From contig NC_045147.1 in the NCBI RefSeq assembly GCF_008831285.2, positions 11,535,427 to 11,599,426 of the forward strand: DNA of 64,000 nt, given 5' to 3'. A program made the translations under genes and the position numbers. The notes beneath the pieces were generated by a model. It made no database searches. It had not been told where the DNA came from and worked only from the letters and a program-made list of their open reading frames with translations. This DNA is from Nymphaea colorata (lineage: Eukaryota; Streptophyta; Magnoliopsida; Nymphaeales; Nymphaeaceae). Of this stretch, positions 26,601 to 38,940 are shown one piece after another; the first letter of the stretch is position 1; each line of letters opens with the position of its first letter.

Positions 26601-29600
26601 TTAAGCATTCAAGCTCCTAAGAATTAGGAACACAAGGTTTTCTTCTCAGCATTTTTATTTGCATGTAGACAGAGAGCCACATGAGCAGGCATAAAATCAA
26701 CTCATTCATGCCAACATTTGTAGTATTGAAAATTGAAAAGCTGAAAGATAATTCAGAAATTGGTTTCTTCAGAAAGTTGGTAAAGGACAACAAAGAAACT
26801 TCAGAACACTAACAACAACCCAAATCATAATGTACATGAACTTTTGGTGATTATATTGGAATAAGAATGATTGATACTTGTGGCAAAAAGGAAAATCGAT
26901 GCATAAATGTTGTTGCCATCAGCTTCTCTTGCAAGACTTTCCTAGTTTGTTTTACCAAAATTACATTTTTGGCCAAGCCATTTATGGGGGTGGAGGGTGG
27001 AGAGCACACTAGATGTCCATATGCAATTGCCCTGTTCAAAATGTCATATAGAACCAGTAGTCTGTCATTTTTTCTGACCTAAGAGAAACTACAAACTTTT
27101 CCTGTTCAAGGTAAAGCAAGATAAACCAAAATTCAAACAATGTCACACATTCTGAAAGGCTACCAAGGAAAATCGTTGGCAATTAAAAGAGTTGGACCGT
27201 TTCGCATATATAATCAGCCATACTTTTTGGGCATCTGCAGAGGCAATTTGTTCCGCATGAATCTTTGCTTCTAATTGCCGAACCTTCTTCTCAGATTTAA
27301 CAAAACTTTCACGTGCATCCTCCTATGATAATAGCAGACAATAAGTCTATATCACCAAATAACTTTCCTATACAACATATCCGATGAGGAATTTCACATT
27401 AAAAACAGACCAGTTTGCTTCTCAACAACTCCACAAGGGCACGGCTTTCTTTGTCAGATTCCTGTGAAAGCACATTTTTTGTTGATCAGTGCACAGATCG
27501 ATCAAGCACTTAACCACAAATACTAATATAGAGGTCCTAACAGTAACAATGCATACCCCTACATGACATGTATACCTGAAGTTTACTTATAACTTCTTGT
27601 AGCTCATTTTGTTGTCTCAAGGCAGCATCATTCTGCCGCTTTATTTCTTCCTCAGCCTCTGAACGAGCTCTTTCCAGTGCAGACTTCAGATCCACTGCAG
27701 CCTGTTCTCTTTCCACTCTGCGTTGATTACGTTCTTCCTCTAGCTGCGACTCAAGCTCTGATATAGTTGTCTTCTGACTACAGAGTAGAACTAAGGTAAT
27801 CGGACGTTGCATAGTTTTGTTCCCAGAGATGCCACAGAAAGGAAATGATATAATTTCATGAAAAGAGAAAGGTTTTCAAGAGAAACTCAGTGAAAAGGAA
27901 AAGAGGAATAAATAATAGAATTTCTGAGGGGGCACTTGGAAACCTCAGATCTGATCTGTTCGAGACCCCCAAGATATGAAGTCCTTAGATTTCATTTTGG
28001 GCTTCCACACATTGGATTATTATTGTAAAGCTGAAAAGGTGTGAGTCTTAAATCTGACAAGGTCAGATATCAGATCTATTCCATAAAGCCTGAGTTATAG
28101 CATGGAGCTCCTGTCACCTCAGAAGGCTCTTGACACTCTAATATTCTTCATCAAATATTTTGAAATGTTGGGAAAGTACTACAACAATCCCATGAATAGG
28201 GTTCAATAAGTTTAAACTGGAAGCTTTGTCCAATATCACGCCATAGAGTCAAATTGCAGTTTACAAGAAAAACTCACTAAGCTTTATGGGAAAGGAGAAA
28301 ATTGTAGCAATGAAGTAGCACCAGTTTTTACAATCAAAAGGTTGAACAATCTTCAGCAGTGGAGCTGGCACTTACAAGAGCCGCATGACAGTACATCTAA
28401 ATCTGTATGTTCCATATGGAATTCGGTTGAGAATCTTCCTTAAAAAGACTAATTTGCAACTTTTAACCATGGAAGTCAGCAGCGAGCCAAGCACAATTTC
28501 TTGATTGGTCTGAATGAGAAGTGTTCAATAAGGATGCCTCTAATACAAGATGCCTCACGTACCAAAATATCAAAATCTACCCAGCTTTTCTCCAACAGAT
28601 ATTGAAATTGACTTCAATGCTAATCACAACAAATTACTAGTATTTACTACATAAGGCGTTTTTGGCTATTAACTTATCTATCAAGGCCAAAAAAACCAAG
28701 TGAACATTTTTTGCCTTGCTGAAAGGCTCCGTATGTGTTAGTTGAGCAAAATTCATTACTGAATGGATCAAACCTCATAAAGCGGTGTTTGTGAAGCCGG
28801 AGCTAGCTGGAATTTATGCATCAGATGAGAATTTGGCTGAACCACCTTGATAATGCTTGCCTGGGAGATGCCAGGCTTGTATTAAGCATTTGATAAGGGA
28901 AGTGAGACCCTCTACCCCAATTTGCAGTTACGCTAATGTGAATTTCATAAGGTCCAGTTTCTGGATGTAAGAACTACCAAATCCAGTATTGGGCAGCTCC
29001 AAATTTTCCAAATACAGAAATGCCCTTCATCTGCCAGCACCCAATAGAGTATTAAGGAAACACAAAAGATACACCTGAATCAAAGAAGGACCAGAGAACC
29101 AAGTCTTTATCATGACAGGATACTCAACAGTGATGATCATCAGCAATTCCCCCCCCTCAAGGTTCTTGAGAAAGAACATCATCTCGTTAGTTTCAAAGTT
29201 CTTAAACATAAGTATGGGATTCTTGTGAGAAATCTCCTTTGTGTATGAAGTTATGAAGCAAAGGAAAGTAAAAAAAAAAAAACTCTCCAAAATGATAAAT
29301 TTGCCCTTTCCCATATTATATTCTAATAAAACTTTGAGATAACTGAAATACTTCCAACCAACCTCCCCTATCTCCAAAACCCATCTTCTACCAAGTAGTA
29401 ACTATCCCTGCCACGCTACCCTGTAACACTTCCATGTTTTCATTTGAGGAATTAAGGAAGCACTTCACGGGTTATTTAATGGCAAAGATCATCTTATGCA
29501 AGACTTGGAAATAATTGAATAACTTCGCATATGGTGCAATAGATTCAGGATCCACTTATCTAGAAACTAACAAGGACGATATGATATCCTATAGAAACAA

Positions 29601-32600
29601 AAAAAATTCTACCTGGATCCATCACTTTAACCTATAGGCTTCAGGTAAAGAGGAAGTCAGACAAAAGAGCAACGATACAATCATGCAAACAAATATCCAA
29701 GAGTAATTTTTGTAAGTAAGCAATCAACAATTATGTGGCTAGATGCTAGGTTAAGCCCCAAACCTTTACTGAATATAGGAAATATACAAAGACATTACAT
29801 GGAAAAAAGAGAGAGAAGGTCCAGAAAACCAGATAAATATCCAATAACTCAGTTATCTACAGGAAGGAGATGGTAAAAACTGTGTATTATTACATACAGT
29901 TACCTATTAATAATACCATCGGCATCAGTCCTTGATTGTATAGCAGCTGCAAGCCGTTCATTGAGATCAGCAATTGAGCTTTTCCTTTCTTCTGATAAGA
30001 CACTAACCTCATCAAGCTCCTTTTGTTTGGCTTCCAATAAAGAATGCACATGCTTGACTTGATCAGCATATGAAAGGGAAATTGATTCCTTCAGCTCCTT
30101 CAATTCCTATACAAGGATAGGCACTAAATTTATTAAAATTGATGCAGGCAAACTACAAGTACAAGAAAGTTAAGATCTTGGAAGACACAAAAGTTCAGAT
30201 AAATTCCTCTCAGAATATAGACTCAAGGGGCAAATGAATATGTCAAGTTTATGGCTAGTACAATAATAATCACAGTGGCAAAACCTTAGACATAAATATG
30301 GCTTGCCAAGGCAACCTCTCTATAAACCAACAATACTGGAGGGACTCAGAACTGTATTTCATTTATCTTCCACTATTCAAGGGAATTTCTAAGATCACTG
30401 CCATCATCATTTTGAAGTGCTTCATTGATCTTTTCAAAGTTTGAGGCAAAACTTGCATCGGCCAAAAATGATTCTATATTAATCCACAGTGACCAATATC
30501 CTGATGTTCGTGAAACATAGCAACCCTATCTGGCTTCAACAAGTCAATTTTTGCTCTACTTTCAGAAATTGGTAATGGCATAAATTTCATGCACAAAAGT
30601 AATACCAGAGTATTTTAAGGATCATTCTTCCTTTCATTTATTTTATGTGTATACATTCAGATGTTTGTTTCTTTTAAAAATTATCTAACAATTTCCATTT
30701 TTCAGAAGAAAAGCACAACTTTTCTTTTTAATATTCAACAGTTTTAATTTTTTTTAATTCCAAATTATATAATATCTTTCCAAGCTTTTTGAGAAAATCA
30801 CCTTTAAACAACTCTCAGGAATATTTCGGATAAAAACTTCCAGGAATGTCTTATGACCATGGAAAGTTTAAATTTATTTTTGTCGGAATTGTCCAAAGGG
30901 CTAGCAGATATCCATGCACCAAACATTCCAAAACACATGAAGGATATATCATACACCGATACATGGCTATATCAATCAAGTACATCCATAAGCCCAATTC
31001 CAGGCAAATAAATATTGGCAGTTTCTGACACTTTATAATCCATGGGAAACCAAAGCCATGTTTCCTAGGCTTTGAATGAGAATCCTTCTCTCACAACTGA
31101 GGGGAAAATGCATTTTTGTCAAATTTCCTTGCATCAAAACGAATTTGAGGACATGAAGAGGGAATAAAATGGATGACATAAGAGTTCAATTTTGTGATGA
31201 TCAAACTAGGGTCACCCCATAATGTCAAGCCATATGATTTCTAACTATCATTTAGAATTTTAGAGAGTTGAGATGTTGACAGACATACAGTTTCATGATG
31301 AGCTGCAGCTGCCCGAGCCTCACTGTGCAAGGTCTCAATGGTAAGCACATGGGTTTCCAGCTGTTTCCTCAAGTCCTTTTTTCCAATAAAAAAATAGCTT
31401 CAATGATTACAATTTTTGAGAAAAGGTAGAAAACGTAAGAAGAGATCAAGATCGTGGATGTTTGAATCCCAAAAGTTTTTTATTTACCTCATTTGACCTT
31501 TGCAATATTCTTACATCATCGAGCGATATTGGACCATCTGGTGCACCAATCCCAAGGCCTTTTGGTTTCTTACTGTTAGGGCCGAGATTTGCAGAACCTT
31601 CACAAAAATTATGAAAAGGTGAGGAAGAGAAGCCATTGAAGGATAAGGCCTCAAGCCCTCAACCTTTTATTGAAAAGAAGAGTAAATAAATATCAAAAGT
31701 GGAAGAGTAATTAGCACACACAATACGGGTGAATGATCAATGTTTGTTGTTAGGAAACAGGTATACTTATTGCTCTTTTATTAACAGAAAACTCTACTAA
31801 TTTATTCTTCTGCACCAAAAAATATTTCAAGCATAAGCATCAAAGCATCCAGCAGCTTAAAAGTATCGTACAGACATCAATGAGGCATAGCGAGTGAAAG
31901 AAGCACCTGCATATTTATGTACATGCACATGTACATACACATTTGCACCCCTGTGTTTGAACAAATATCTGAACACACCTTGTAGAAGCAAAGCTCATGT
32001 ACAAGAACCCAGTTGCAATTGGTTTTATATTGATAATGTCTTAACTTACTAAGGATAGAAAAGCAATAGTCAGCTCTTCAAAAAGGCATTGCTGTGACTA
32101 GGCAGGAAAGTTCACCCTAGCTAAGAACCAAGAAGAAAAATTGAAAATGGTAAGTGATAACAGTACCTACGGGGGCGTTTGATGGTTTAAGATTTTGATT
32201 TTAGAATCAAAATTCCAGAATTATAATTCCTCCTGGAACTGGAATGGAATCAGAATTCTGGATTCCAATATCACTTCATTTTTTATTATAGAATTAAAAA
32301 TGACCTGTTTGACAAAAGAAGAATTAGAATTTTGGAATTAAAAAAACATGTTACTGTTGGATTCCATGAACACCTCTTCTGATGAAAGAGATGGGATACC
32401 TCTTCCAAACACCCTTTCTTAAACAGGCCATTGAGGAGGGCCTTGTCTGTTGTCATCAGCGGTCAACGCACACCTCCTGTAGGGAGAGCTTCTATGCATC
32501 CGTCATGGATGAACAGTAAGCAGATATTTTTCTTTGGGAAAAAAAAGAATGCACCTCCAAAAACCTACATAGAGAGAGTGTGAAATATAGTTTTTTTTTT

Positions 32601-35600
32601 TTTAAAAAAAAAAGAAAGGTGCTGTCGAAGCAGCCCCTTTGTCCATGGGCACCTCCTGTTATGAGGACAAGAGAGAGTAGACGATGGCGACAGAAGCTTC
32701 AGGACTGGGAGAAAAGGGGAGCAGGCACTTGAAGAGAGTTGGAATTTTGATTCCAGAAACAAAATCTAACCCCCCTTGGTCGGATTTTAATTCCAGAATT
32801 ATGATTCATGAAGCAGTCCAGAATTCTATAACAAGATTCTGTGCTTGTTTCAATAATTCTCATTTAATCAAAAATTGGAATTTTGATTCTAAAATTCCTT
32901 TGATTCCACGCAATCAAACGTCCCCTAAAAGAACCAAAAGCAATTGAAAAAAAAAAAACTAGATGACTAAAAGTAATTGATATAGACCACATATAGTTTA
33001 TTATATAGAACATTAAAGAAACAAAAAAAGAATACAACCCCTAAGGACTCCCAGCAGTTGCTTGGGCTCATATGCAACCTAGGCACTAGGGTTGCACCTA
33101 AAGCTACAGGGACTAGACAGAGGTTTTAAAGGATGAAATACTAGTGGTGGTGTGGGAAACAGGCATTAGGATCAACAATCTATATATGCACAAGAATCTC
33201 AAAGTTGGTTAACAGGGTAAACGGATTTTCAGTCATTAGATATCTGGAATGCATTGGATTACTCCAAGTTGTCACCATCATTATGCTAATGTACTGCCAA
33301 GATCTCATCAAATACAATAAAAAGGGCAGGTAGTTGCTGGAGATTTGTTCTTGATCTAAACTATTAGACTTGTTTACATAGACTATTTAGTGGAGAACAA
33401 GCATTGTATCAGATAACTTCTTAGCAAAGCGAAAAAGGGGATGGCTCAGGTTCTTTGGGAATTTAGGCAACCTCCAACAATTTCCAATTCCCATTCACAA
33501 AAATCTCATCAAAGTTCATTTTTAATACCACCGCTGCTTGGACTGCCAAACCCATAGAATCTCAAACAACATAAAATATTCCCACATCAATTGAAACTTA
33601 CTATAATATGTTTCATCAACCAACACTAAATCTTATTTCCTATTTTTACAGTTGATGGTTTAGTGCGATTGGATCAATTCCACTAACACACTGTCCTAGG
33701 CTGACTTGGGAGGTTATGAGATAAGATCGGCCTTACCAGTTCTTTAGGCAGACTGCAATCCTGCCACTATTAGTGGGAAAAGAGACAGTCCTACCTACCA
33801 ATCAATTCAAAAAGTCAGGTAACGCCACCAACCCAAGATCTTAGTGGCAGCATGAAGATACAACAGCTCCTACCCAATTATTGCAAGTGAAAGTGTTAAA
33901 AGATTAGCAAGAACAGACAGCAACAATCAAAGTGATAATGTGCCTTTATGAAGATCACAATAATAACAAACCAGCCACATAAAACATATCATATAGCATA
34001 CCTGTTTTCCTCTTAGAAGGTATAGATTCAAGTGAATTTTCAGCAACAACTGACTTATCCACTTCTCGGTAGACAAATGCAAATGTGTTTTCTGAAAACT
34101 CGAGACAAAAAAAGATGGAGTGTAAGCCCTCCTCAGAAACTCCAAAATAGGTAAATTCAAATTCTGGCAACTAAATAGCCAAATATCAACCAGTCAGAGC
34201 CCATTGTCAACTCTGCCCTATTTGTGAGATATATGTCAAAAAGGAGAAAATATATGCAACAAATATGCTCCAGTAGTGTGCTTTTTATACCATGTATGGA
34301 AACAAACACATGAACCATCTTTATATGAAGTTATGAACAGCTCTCTTAAAACAAAAAGGTGTTAGGCCTGTAGCTATCACCAAGTTTGATGTTAGCAATC
34401 ATCCATCAGATATAACATAATAATATAATCACTAAACAAACATAATTTGTGACACATAACAACAAATTTTGTCGGTAGTAAATGAAGTGTGCATGCACAA
34501 ATATCAAATGCAATAAAATACTATCCAACAAGGCATCATCTCATCCAGAGGAACAGTGACAGGGTCTTTAAATATGCTTCACTTGGAAGATTTATCATAC
34601 TACTCACCAACATGAACAAAGAGAAGATAACATACGCTCAGAATCATGTGAACTCCAGTACCCAGCTTTGTATCTCATGGAAACATGCATCTCATTTACC
34701 CTTTACATATTTTAGATAAAAATTTATTTGTTTTCTTCCTAAACCAGTAATCAAACATAACAAGTAGCAAATACCACTGCATAAAAATAAAAATAAAAAA
34801 TGCACGATAACCATGAAAAAAATAAGAAATAACACTGTTGATGCTAAGTTTCTACCATGCGCTAGGCAAGTCCATACACCACGTGGTGTCTTGCCATTTT
34901 CTGATGAACAGTGACATTCTCATTCTTGATGCATCCTAAGCATAAATTAGATAGATAAAAGGGTTAGTTTGACACCATAATTCTAGAGCTTTATTTTCCT
35001 CTAACTCTTTGCAGTTCCCTCTTTTCAATTGTTCCCATGATTTTCTGTTTGTCAATCTGATCTACCGAAACCAGGATCAAGATAGCATTGCAAATTGCTA
35101 AATGCTAATGTGTTTGCCACCTTGTTGTGAGACATAAAAATACGCTTCAACTCACACATCCAGCATACACTAGAATTTACAGCCTTAGTGCTGAAGCAAG
35201 CAGTGGGGATTATGCATACAATACCAGTAGCCAGTATGGTATCATTTAAAGACTATGGAATCCGTTTTTGACATGAAAGAAATAAACAATAAGTCAATAA
35301 CACTAAAGTTTTACCACGGGCTAGGTGCATCTATACACGGCTTGCCATTTTCTGATGAATATGGACATCTCTCTCATTCTTGATACATCTGAATCATGAA
35401 TTAGATAGTGAAAAGGGTCAATTTGACACCATCATCCTAGACCTTCTTCTTCATCTAACTTTTTCAGCTCCATTCTTTCAAAATTTCCCATTATTTTCTG
35501 TTTGTCAGTCTAGTCTACACTCTACAGAAACCAAGATCTAGCTAGCATTGCAAATTGCTAATTGGTTTGTCACTTACTTGTGAAGACAGAAAAAGAGGCT

Positions 35601-37598
35601 TCAACTCATAGATTCAGCTATTTACGATGCTAGTGCTGAAGCAAGCGGTGTGAATTATAACTACAACATCAGTAGCCAGTATGATACAATTTACAGAGTG
35701 TGGGATCAGTTTTTAATACCAGTGCCTAAGACATGCCTATAGAATCAAGTACAATTGGTAGCCAGGCTTTTTATAAATAGAAAGGCGGCTCCTTTGCAGG
35801 AATTATCAACCAAAACACAAAGAAAAACTACGATAACAATTACAGTGCATAGAGAAAAATTAGAAGGACAAGGATTTTCAGAAAAAATGACAAATGGTCA
35901 AGGTAGTTACCATTGTCAGGACGATTAGCAAGAGATATAACATCTCCATGATGAAGTTCAACATGATCATTCTTCTTCAGCATTTCCCAGTTAAGATATG
36001 TTCCATTGGTGCTATAAACAGTTCAAAACATTCAGCTTGTCCACAAAATGTAGGAAATACCATTTTTGAAAATGAAATATGTCAGTGCACCTTGTATCCC
36101 TTATATATACTGCAAAAACGAGACTATTTTTTGCATTTGGGACATTATCAACCACTTTACTCCTAAAGATTTTGCAATGCCTTCCACTAACTACAGGTGA
36201 ATCACAGCGGAAGATTGATCTCTCATTCCCACGGCCAATGATGTTCTCGTCAGACACCAACATTATGTTTTTTCCCTGATTTAGAAAGATAGTGAAAGCA
36301 CAAAATTAGTAAACTTATAAATGAACTAAAGATAAAAGTTCTTTGCTGAATTCTGTCCATAATCAAAGATCAAGTTCATCATAATAACACGACAAATTCT
36401 TTGATGATTCTCAGGAAGCCTGAGTAAAAGAGGAACTTGTTGAAATTCAAAACCAAGAAATGCTGCTTATACTGGTGTGCCCTCCCAATAGAATATTAAA
36501 GGAAGAAAAATACAGTGTAAATACTATAGAACCAACAATTTATTGTTTAGAATATACATACAAAATGTCCGTACAAAAATGAAGCACATGCATGCTTCAT
36601 CCAAGAGCACAAGTATAGATATCTATTGCAAATCCAAGCAAAACTGGATGGGGAACTAGGAGGAATATATAAATCGCGGAGAGACAGAAAACAAGAAGGA
36701 AACAGAAACATTTTGCAGAAAGATTTTTCCGCTGGATGACTAGCGTTTTCCTCACTAGCCAAATTGAATAGCCAATAGCTCCTACACTTTTCGAAACAAA
36801 ACCTCGCCAGAAAGCTTTTTTCCTCCAGACCAGTGGTAAACGCCCCACTATGGGACCATTTCAGCAGATCCTTTTTCCATGAAACAACAATTGTAAATTT
36901 TCAGTCGTAAATAATAGAAAAGGAAGTCTGATAAATAAATTTGAATCTGCATTGTTGAATAAAATTAAAATTTCCTCTGTATCACTCTCTTCTGTGCAAA
37001 TTGGTGCACCCAAACATTAATAATCCATCTACGCCTTTGTGTAATAGAAAGTTAGAAACAAAGAGATGAGCAGGAAAGAGCATTCACAATCCTCAGATAA
37101 CAGCAATTGTCAATTAGACGCATCTTTGAAACGATTTCATCCAATTGATTTGAATCAGATTTCTACATGCATTTGCACCTAGTGGGTATATCATCAGATG
37201 GTTCGATAGCTAAGTAATTGCAGAAAGAGTGAAATATGAAGCAAGTAGAAAAGAAGGGAATGGTCGCGAATGCCAACGTGCTGAGAAGACGCGAGTGGAT
37301 AAAGAGATGAGTGTCGTACTTGAAAGTAGTCTCGGGCTTTCGAGGAGATGGGTTCGAGGACGCCCCACGCTTTGGTAGCCGAGAGGTGGATCGGCTCGGC
37401 GGCGAGGGTTCGAGCGGCTTCCTGAAGAGATTTCTTTATGTGTTCGCGGCTGGTGTCCACCAAAGGAGTCGGAGGAGCGGCTCCTTCCTTCACCCGCTGG
37501 CCGTCTGGAGACAGCACTGCATCTCCTTCCTTCCCGCGCAAGCCCGTCGCATCCGCCGCCCCTCCGACTTCCTTCCCGCCCTCGCCCGCCAAAACCAT
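23633..37598 (-). CDS. FHA-domain, coiled-coil protein (SMAD/FHA family), 927 aa, 13 exons
   Basis: Exons on the minus strand: 37598-37320, 36275-36091, 36011-35911, 34091-34002, 31597-31488, 31375-31289, 30106-29904, 27777-27576, 27461-27411, 27322-27224, 26567-26508, 25765-25644, 24827-23633. All are GT-AG and every phase matches. The start is the first ATG after an in-frame stop. Residues 1-93 are Gly/Lys/Glu-rich, leading into KAWGVLEP. Residues about 94-205 form an FHA domain with the phosphothreonine-binding hallmarks GRG (107-109), S123-G-R-H126 and N157-G158 (STNGTYLNW). Residues about 240-570 are heptad-rich coiled coil. Residues 570-927 are acidic and Ser-rich, ending EGSGESA. It closely resembles the plant SMAD/FHA proteins typified by Arabidopsis At2g45460. 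FHA domains bind phosphothreonine, so a nuclear signalling or DNA-damage-linked scaffold is plausible, but no function is proven. Introns 3, 4 and 11 contain duplications or an insertion (listed separately). The leader is CT-rich (37830-37865). Confidence 0.93.
25836..26290. repeat. Tandem duplication (about 230-bp unit) inside intron 11 of the FHA gene
   Basis: Two head-to-tail copies start at GCAAGTCATCACCTTGATC, at about 25836 and 26069. They share further blocks (ATATATACACATAA, GATG(T/C)GCATC(G/C)AAAGAGCATT, CCATCTCC) in the same order. The copies have drifted by substitutions and small indels. Both are non-coding; the minus-strand frames 25762-26010 and 26077-26259 are a consequence of the duplication, not genes. 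Confidence 0.85.
26296..26366. repeat. 37-bp tandem duplication in intron 11 of the FHA gene
   Basis: The unit, AACTACATC(C/T)ATT then TTAAGCTTGGAGATAA, is present twice in tandem (starts at about 26296 and 26333), immediately after the larger duplicated block. Confidence 0.8.
32171..32926. mobile_element. MITE-like element with long terminal inverted repeats in intron 4 of the FHA gene
   Basis: The left end reads GGGGGCGTTTGATGG and continues into TTTTAGAATCAAAATTCC. The right end on the other strand reads AGGGGACGTTTGATTGCG and continues into TTTTAGAATCAAAATTCC, so the inverted repeat extends over 45 bp or more. The element is about 756 bp and has an unrelated interior with no transposase frame. 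A clear target-site duplication was not found. The terminus GGGGNCGTTTGA resembles hAT or PIF/Harbinger-type MITE ends; the class is undecided. The terminal CCCCTAAAAG is shared with the element at 42143-42416. Confidence 0.75.
34831..35720. repeat. Large tandem duplication (about 450-bp unit) inside intron 3 of the FHA gene
   Basis: Copy 1 is about 34831-35272 and copy 2 about 35297-35717, in the same orientation. Shared blocks in order include CTTGCCATTTTCTGATGAA, AATTAGATAG, TTTGACACCAT, TTTTCTGTTTGTCA, GCATTGCAAATTGCTAA, GCTTCAACTCA, TAGTGCTGAAGCAAGC and AGTAGCCAGTATG. Copies differ by many substitutions and indels, so the event is not recent. No coding potential. Confidence 0.88.
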
Positions 37599-38108
37599 CG
37601 CCGCTTCCCCTTCCTTCCCACGCTTGGCTTCCGAAGCCAGCACACCTCTTCCTCCTTATTAGGCTGGTCCTCCGACGCCAGCACTATCTCCTCTCCTTCC
37701 CGCGCTTGCCACCCAAAGCCAGTTCCAACTCAGGCTTTGCGAGTCGAGTGCTTTGTACTCGTCTTCCTCTTTCCCTCACTGGCTGGCCAAATCCAGCACC
37801 ATGTTTTCTGCCTTTACTCACTAGCCTCTGAAACTCTCTCTCTCTCTCTCTCGTTCTCTCTCCGGCCAGCAGGACTAGAAGAAAGGAAGTGGCTCCAATG
37901 GCAACGAGGACGACGGCAGACGTCTGAAACGGAGGGAAACACAGTCGCGGGGCTCTTGGGAAATGCGAGAGAGGACAACGGGTCGTTGCTGATCACACCG
38001 ATCGTGTCCTAAATGAATTATTCTGTCACATGGACACGAATATAACGCGAACTATTTCCTTCGTTTTTTATATAAGAATTAACAAATGACGGCTCAACCC
38101 TTGAAAGT
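37599..38108. promoter_or_regulatory. 5' leader and promoter region of the FHA gene
   Basis: The stretch just upstream of the FHA start is GC-rich and Ser/Pro-coding-like on the plus strand, which creates a 233-aa shadow frame (37311-38012). It includes a (CT)n tract at about 37833-37852 (GA-rich on the gene's strand), common in plant leaders. No clear TATA box was picked out. Confidence 0.4.
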
Positions 38109-38940
38109 GTATATAAATAATGGCTCAATACTTGTGAATTTGTAAATAATTGTTTGAGTTTACAAAATAATTAATAAACACACGCTTTGGTAATGAAAGT
38201 TTAAATTATACTTAAAAACATTTTATTTTTATAAAAAATAATTCGCGTCCCTTTAAACTTCGTTTGATGCACAAGAAAAATACTGTACAATATAATTTTT
38301 TTTTCAAAGTTTGTACGGTTTTTTTCCACCACAAAGAATTTTCCTGTGTGTTTTTCGTTGAATTCAAAAAAACTTCCCACCCAAAAAAGTCCATGAAAAA
38401 TTCTTTCTTTTAAACATTGATAATTTTATCATTCAAAAAACTTCCTATGCATCAAACTGGACCTGAACTTCATATGCATCAAACTCGACCTGAAAATGTT
38501 TTTCCAACAATTTCAAGTTCCTCAAATATCTCTCTTTCAGCTTTTCCTCATTATAATTACACTTAAAAGCTATGTTTGTCAGATCTCTAACTTTAAATAC
38601 ATGCCAGATCACATGTACAACTTAAACTACCACTATGTGTATATAGATAGTCGCTCGACACTTGTCTCTGAATTTGTAAGTAATTGTTTGGGTTTATAAA
38701 ATAATTCATAAACGCACGATTTGGTAATTAAAGTTTAAATTATACTTAAAAACTATTTTATTTGTATAAAAAATAATTGCTCAAAAGAAACGGGAATAAG
38801 TTGTTTCTCCAATAATTTCACATTTCTCACATGTTCTATCTTTTAGCTTTTGCTCATTATAATTACACTTAAAAGCTATGTTTGTCAATCTTTAATTTTA
38901 AATTCATTTTAGGTTAAATGTACAACTTAAACCACCAGTA
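38109..38940. repeat. Duplicated intergenic segment, one copy interrupted by an insertion
   Basis: Block A (38109-38245) and block B (about 38500-38635) recur as A' (38636-38790) and B' (about 38800-38940). Shared words include TTTAAATTATACTTAAAAAC in A and TCATTATAATTACACTTAAA in B. In the second copy A' and B' are contiguous; in the first they are separated by about 200-250 bp (38258-38460), which carries inverted termini. This is non-coding. Confidence 0.8.
38258..38460. mobile_element. Small inverted-repeat insertion splitting a duplicated segment
   Basis: The left end TTCGTTTGATGCACAAGAAA and the right end (other strand) CCAGTTTGATGCATAGGAAG form an imperfect inverted repeat around GTTTGATGCA. 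The fragment interrupts copy 1 of the duplicated segment, and the second copy lacks it. A further GTTTGATGCA end is repeated just right of it (about 38470-38490). Non-coding, MITE-like. Confidence 0.5.

Noticed and set aside
37311-38012. 233-aa plus-strand open frame
   Set aside because: It is the antisense shadow of FHA exon 1 and its GC-rich leader; no motif and no splice support.
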